NCBI GenBank assembly: GCA_963969595.1
Contig: OZ018413.1
Span: 15,365,711-15,429,710, forward strand
Origin: Neckera pumila
Taxonomy: Eukaryota > Streptophyta > Bryopsida > Hypnales > Neckeraceae
DNA: 64,000 nucleotides
Direction of reading: 5' to 3'
The notes under the pieces were generated by a model. It worked only from the letters and a program-made list of their open reading frames with translations, ran no database searches and was not told the origin of the DNA. Below, one piece after another: positions 61,436-64,000 of this stretch. Each line of letters opens with the position of its first letter. Positions within the stretch are counted from its first letter, which is position 1. Position numbers and translations under genes: made by a program.

Positions 61436-62110
61436 CACTAGAAAAAACCGTTTTTTTTTTATATCAGTTGTTTGACATGTGATATTTTTATAGACATCAT
61501 GATGTCAAAGTCTTGATGACCCTCAAAGGCAAGTTTCATAGATGTCGCAAAGTGCACTAGTAAATTACTATCAAAACACGTTGATGCTCTCATTGACATC
61601 CATGTTTTATTTGACATGAATTCAAACATAGAGATGTTTTTTTTTTTATTCCAAAAAACATAGCACTGCCACGTTAGCAAGCAATTGCATTTTAATTAAG
61701 GATAAATCTGTAAAAATTATTTTGGGGATATGATAAAATACTGACCAAATGTAAAAAATTTAGTGAAAAGACATCCACATGGCATGCTTTGCAAGAAAGG
61801 GATTTGGATGGATGTACTCTATGGATGAAAAGAAATGCTCATCATACCAGTGGGGTAGTAGGAAATGAGACAAACTATATGAAATATATAAAGTAAGACC
61901 CGTGCTCAAAGTAGAATGTCTGAAACAATATCCAAATGTTCGAAACGACATCCACTGGTCTAAAACAATGTCAAGATGTCTAGTAGTCAAGTTGTTGTCT
62001 TCAAAAAATCCTAATCAACAGCATTGTCTGGTTTCAAAGGTTCAATTTCATGACTTCCTGCTGAACTGCAATTCTACCTTTCCGTGCATTTCCTGATTCA
62101 GTCTTCCTTG
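61436..62110 (+). mobile_element. CACTA-like left terminus, element incomplete
   Basis: CACTAGAAAAAACCGTTTTT at 61436 is followed by about 600 bases rich in gacatc, gatgtc and catggcatgc words like the subterminal regions of the other CACTA copies. A matching right end was not found before 64000, so the element is truncated, extends past the window, or ends unrecognised. The end given is arbitrary. Confidence 0.45.
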
Positions 62111-62162
62111 AGGAAGCATTTCTCATAAATGCTTAGTTGTCGTATTGGCAAATTTGTGACTA

Positions 62163-63512
62163 TGGATAACCGTCAGCGAGGTAGGACCGCTCAAGTGCCA
62201 GCAGGACCTCCTACAGCCACCAGCACAGGTTTGAGCTAACGAACTCTTCGCTCCAGATTTGCTGCAAAGGCGTTTTTGATTTCCATGATGTCTTTGTTCT
62301 TACATTTCTGCTTGACTGCCTTGAGGGGTGCCTTCGTGTAATTTGCTAGTACTGCTTTGAGCAGGAAATCCCCGTTCTGCATTCCATGTCGTTGCCACGT
62401 CCGGGATGCCGACATCAATTCAAGGTATGATTTGCAATTCCTGAATTTTGTCGTCCTCTTCTTTTTGTCCCATTCACTTCCGTTGTTTCCGTAGGGGTCA
62501 TTGTACGTACATCTTTCATGCGTCCACTTCCCCTTTGTCTGCAGGTTCCGTGTCCTCTAGGCAGGCAAGCCCCGTCAGTTAGCCACCTGCCTATGCTGGA
62601 TTGACAAGACCACCTTCTAGTCTGGCCGCTGGCGACGCTCTTTTTGCATCAAAGCGGCCCCGGAAAGAATGAGGACCCAATTGGAGTACATCAAAGGTGA
62701 AAGCTCTCATAGCAGCAAAGCAAAGTTTCTTCCTCGATGAGCTCGACACGATAGATGGTTGGGACTTCATGGTCCCCAACGCAAGCAAATGGTTGCACAT
62801 TAGTGCGGACGTCATGAAAGCTGGAGTTTTACCTTGCCCTCGTGATGGTCAAGCTTGCAAGAATAAATGGAACCAACTGATTCTTGAGTACAAACACGTC
62901 GCTGACTTCTTTTCTCGAATTGGTACAAGTGACTTCTCCTACTGGACTTTCACTACTGCACAAAAGAAAGCCGAAGGTTTACCTCGAGCATTTCCTCAAG
63001 ACATTTTTTTCAACATCCATGAGTAGTACAGGAATTGTCCAGCCATAATGCCGCCTCACTCACGGGATTGGATGTCAACGGACGACAGCAACTACCACAC
63101 TCCTGTGACCGGCAACAAAGAAGACGACCTCGAAGACCACAGTGATGACGATGATGTAGACCCCATCGGAATGGCTCTTGCAGTTGTGGACAGTGACGAC
63201 TCCAGTGCATCCACGCAATCTCCTGCAGCAGCTTTCTGGTTAGCAAAAAGAAAAGCTGTCGTCGACATTGCATGTGCATCCCCGAGCGCCTCCCCATCTG
63301 GACCAGCGAAAGGGGCAGTTCTTCCGGGCATTACCCCTCTTCTGCTGAGCTCCTCCAACACCTCTGCTAAAAGTCTTTGTCGCTCAACCGGTAGTACAGG
63401 CATCAAGTGCAAAAGCATCTCCGGCCACTCTTTAATTGCACAAGCTACAAGAGCCACCGGTGATGCAATGATGTCCCAGATGAAGGAATGTCGGAGGCCA
63501 ACCACTATTTAG
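62163..63512 (+). pseudogene. Myb/SANT-like DNA-binding protein remnant
   Basis: A first piece starts ATG at 62163 (MDNRQRGRTAQVPAG) and ends at a GT. After an acceptor near 62547 a frame leads through MRTQLEYIKGE (62668 on), shifts frame, and continues as 62697-63024 and, past one TAG, to 63512. The middle part (SFFLDELDTIDGWD, PNASKWLHISADVMKAG, CKNKWNQLILEYKHVADFF) has the tryptophan-spaced helices of the Myb/SANT-like or trihelix fold found in plant PIF/Harbinger-associated proteins. The C-terminal half is acidic, then Ser-rich. One frame shift and one in-frame stop (63025-63027, where Trp would fit) show it is broken. No transposase partner was seen up to 64000. Confidence 0.55.
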
Positions 63513-64000
63513 AGAGGTCTAAGATAGATGTCCAACTCCGTCTTTTCTTTGAGCAAATGGACTATCAGAGAGAGAGAGAGATCGCCGCCTCTATGAGAAC
63601 GCTAGATTGGCAAATGAGAATGCGAACTAGCAATAGAGAAGCAAATTGAGGTAGTCCAGTGCCTGTCGCAGCTGTCGGCCGCTCTCACCGTCGAATTGCA
63701 ACTGCGCGAGCCTCCTTGCATTCCCGCACACGTTGACGTCATGCCTCCTCCGCATCTGCTTAATGAAGGGCCTCCTTTCCCGCGCGGTCATCCCTCCGCG
63801 CCACAGACTAATCGTAAAGACGGCACTACTTGACCGGGGCTTGACTGTGAGGCTCGCACTTCCGACTTCAAAAACATGGTGATTCCAAGAAGCTTGCCAT
63901 GTACATAGTCGAAAACTACTCCTAGCTATGCATATGTTGAAATCCCAAGCGTGCACTCTCATAGCATGAAAGAGTTTTGTACTTGTGGCTTGTGCACGTT
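63513..64000. other. Downstream part of the Myb/SANT-like unit
   Basis: The plus-strand frame IEVVQCLSQLSAALTVELQL (about 63645 on) continues for about 60 codons in protein-like composition and could be a frame-shifted C-terminus of the preceding remnant. After about 63830 nothing is recognised. Confidence 0.35.

Overview
The window is nuclear DNA of a land plant. It is AT-rich and gene-poor, its genes have GT-AG introns, and plastid-targeted photosynthesis proteins are present. Five intact protein-coding genes can be followed exon by exon. One is a KIF12-like kinesin, a type usually kept by organisms with cilia or flagella. Together with the strong spread of DNA transposons, this suggests a non-flowering plant with swimming sperm (fern, lycophyte or bryophyte). 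That placement is an inference; no marker in the window fixes the species.

Layout of the genes: KIF12-like kinesin (+, 4915-10244, 11 exons); chloroplast S1-domain RNA-binding protein SRRP1 (-, 15006-11125, 10 exons), convergent with the kinesin; N-glycan beta-1,2-xylosyltransferase of family GT61 (+, 32982-35792, 3 exons); chloroplast intron-splicing factor of the APO family (+, 39775-42549, 4 exons); and CP24/LHCB6, a minor antenna of photosystem II (+, 46359-47409, 2 exons). SRRP1, APO and LHCB6 all act in the chloroplast (RNA processing, RNA splicing needed for photosystem I, light harvesting). The kinesin and the Golgi xylosyltransferase are unrelated neighbours. The first exon of the APO gene looks like a relative of the LHCB6 transit-peptide exon 6.6 kb away.

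Most of the rest is transposon-derived. Two families dominate. The first is made of CACTA elements (TIR CACTATAAGAAAC, 3-bp target duplications) at 23631-25554, about 51051-53893, 57067-60327 and in miniature at 36984-37205. The second is a piggyBac-like family of 0.74-0.93 kb non-autonomous elements that begin CCCCTAAAGGACCAA and are flanked by TTAA (1-617 partial, 2428-3350, about 17960-18716, 51441-52368, 55209-55947, and a variant at 57977-58716). The two families nest in each other, and the paralogous CACTA copy at 25459-25462 preserves the empty TTAA site of the element at 51441.

Two CACTA copies sit inside broken coding sequences that are themselves mobile-element-like. One is a long unrecognised minus-strand gene (29288-22932) with spaced acidic motifs like those of RNase-H-type transposases. 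The other is a minus-strand sequence (60501-56625) with an H-hydrophobic-Q motif followed by YxxK, the order seen in Rep/HUH single-strand nucleases; this is the best candidate for something not yet described here. A Myb/SANT-like DNA-binding pseudogene (62163-63512) and a degenerate LINE-like fragment complete the coding remnants. No tRNA, rRNA or CRISPR array was recognised.
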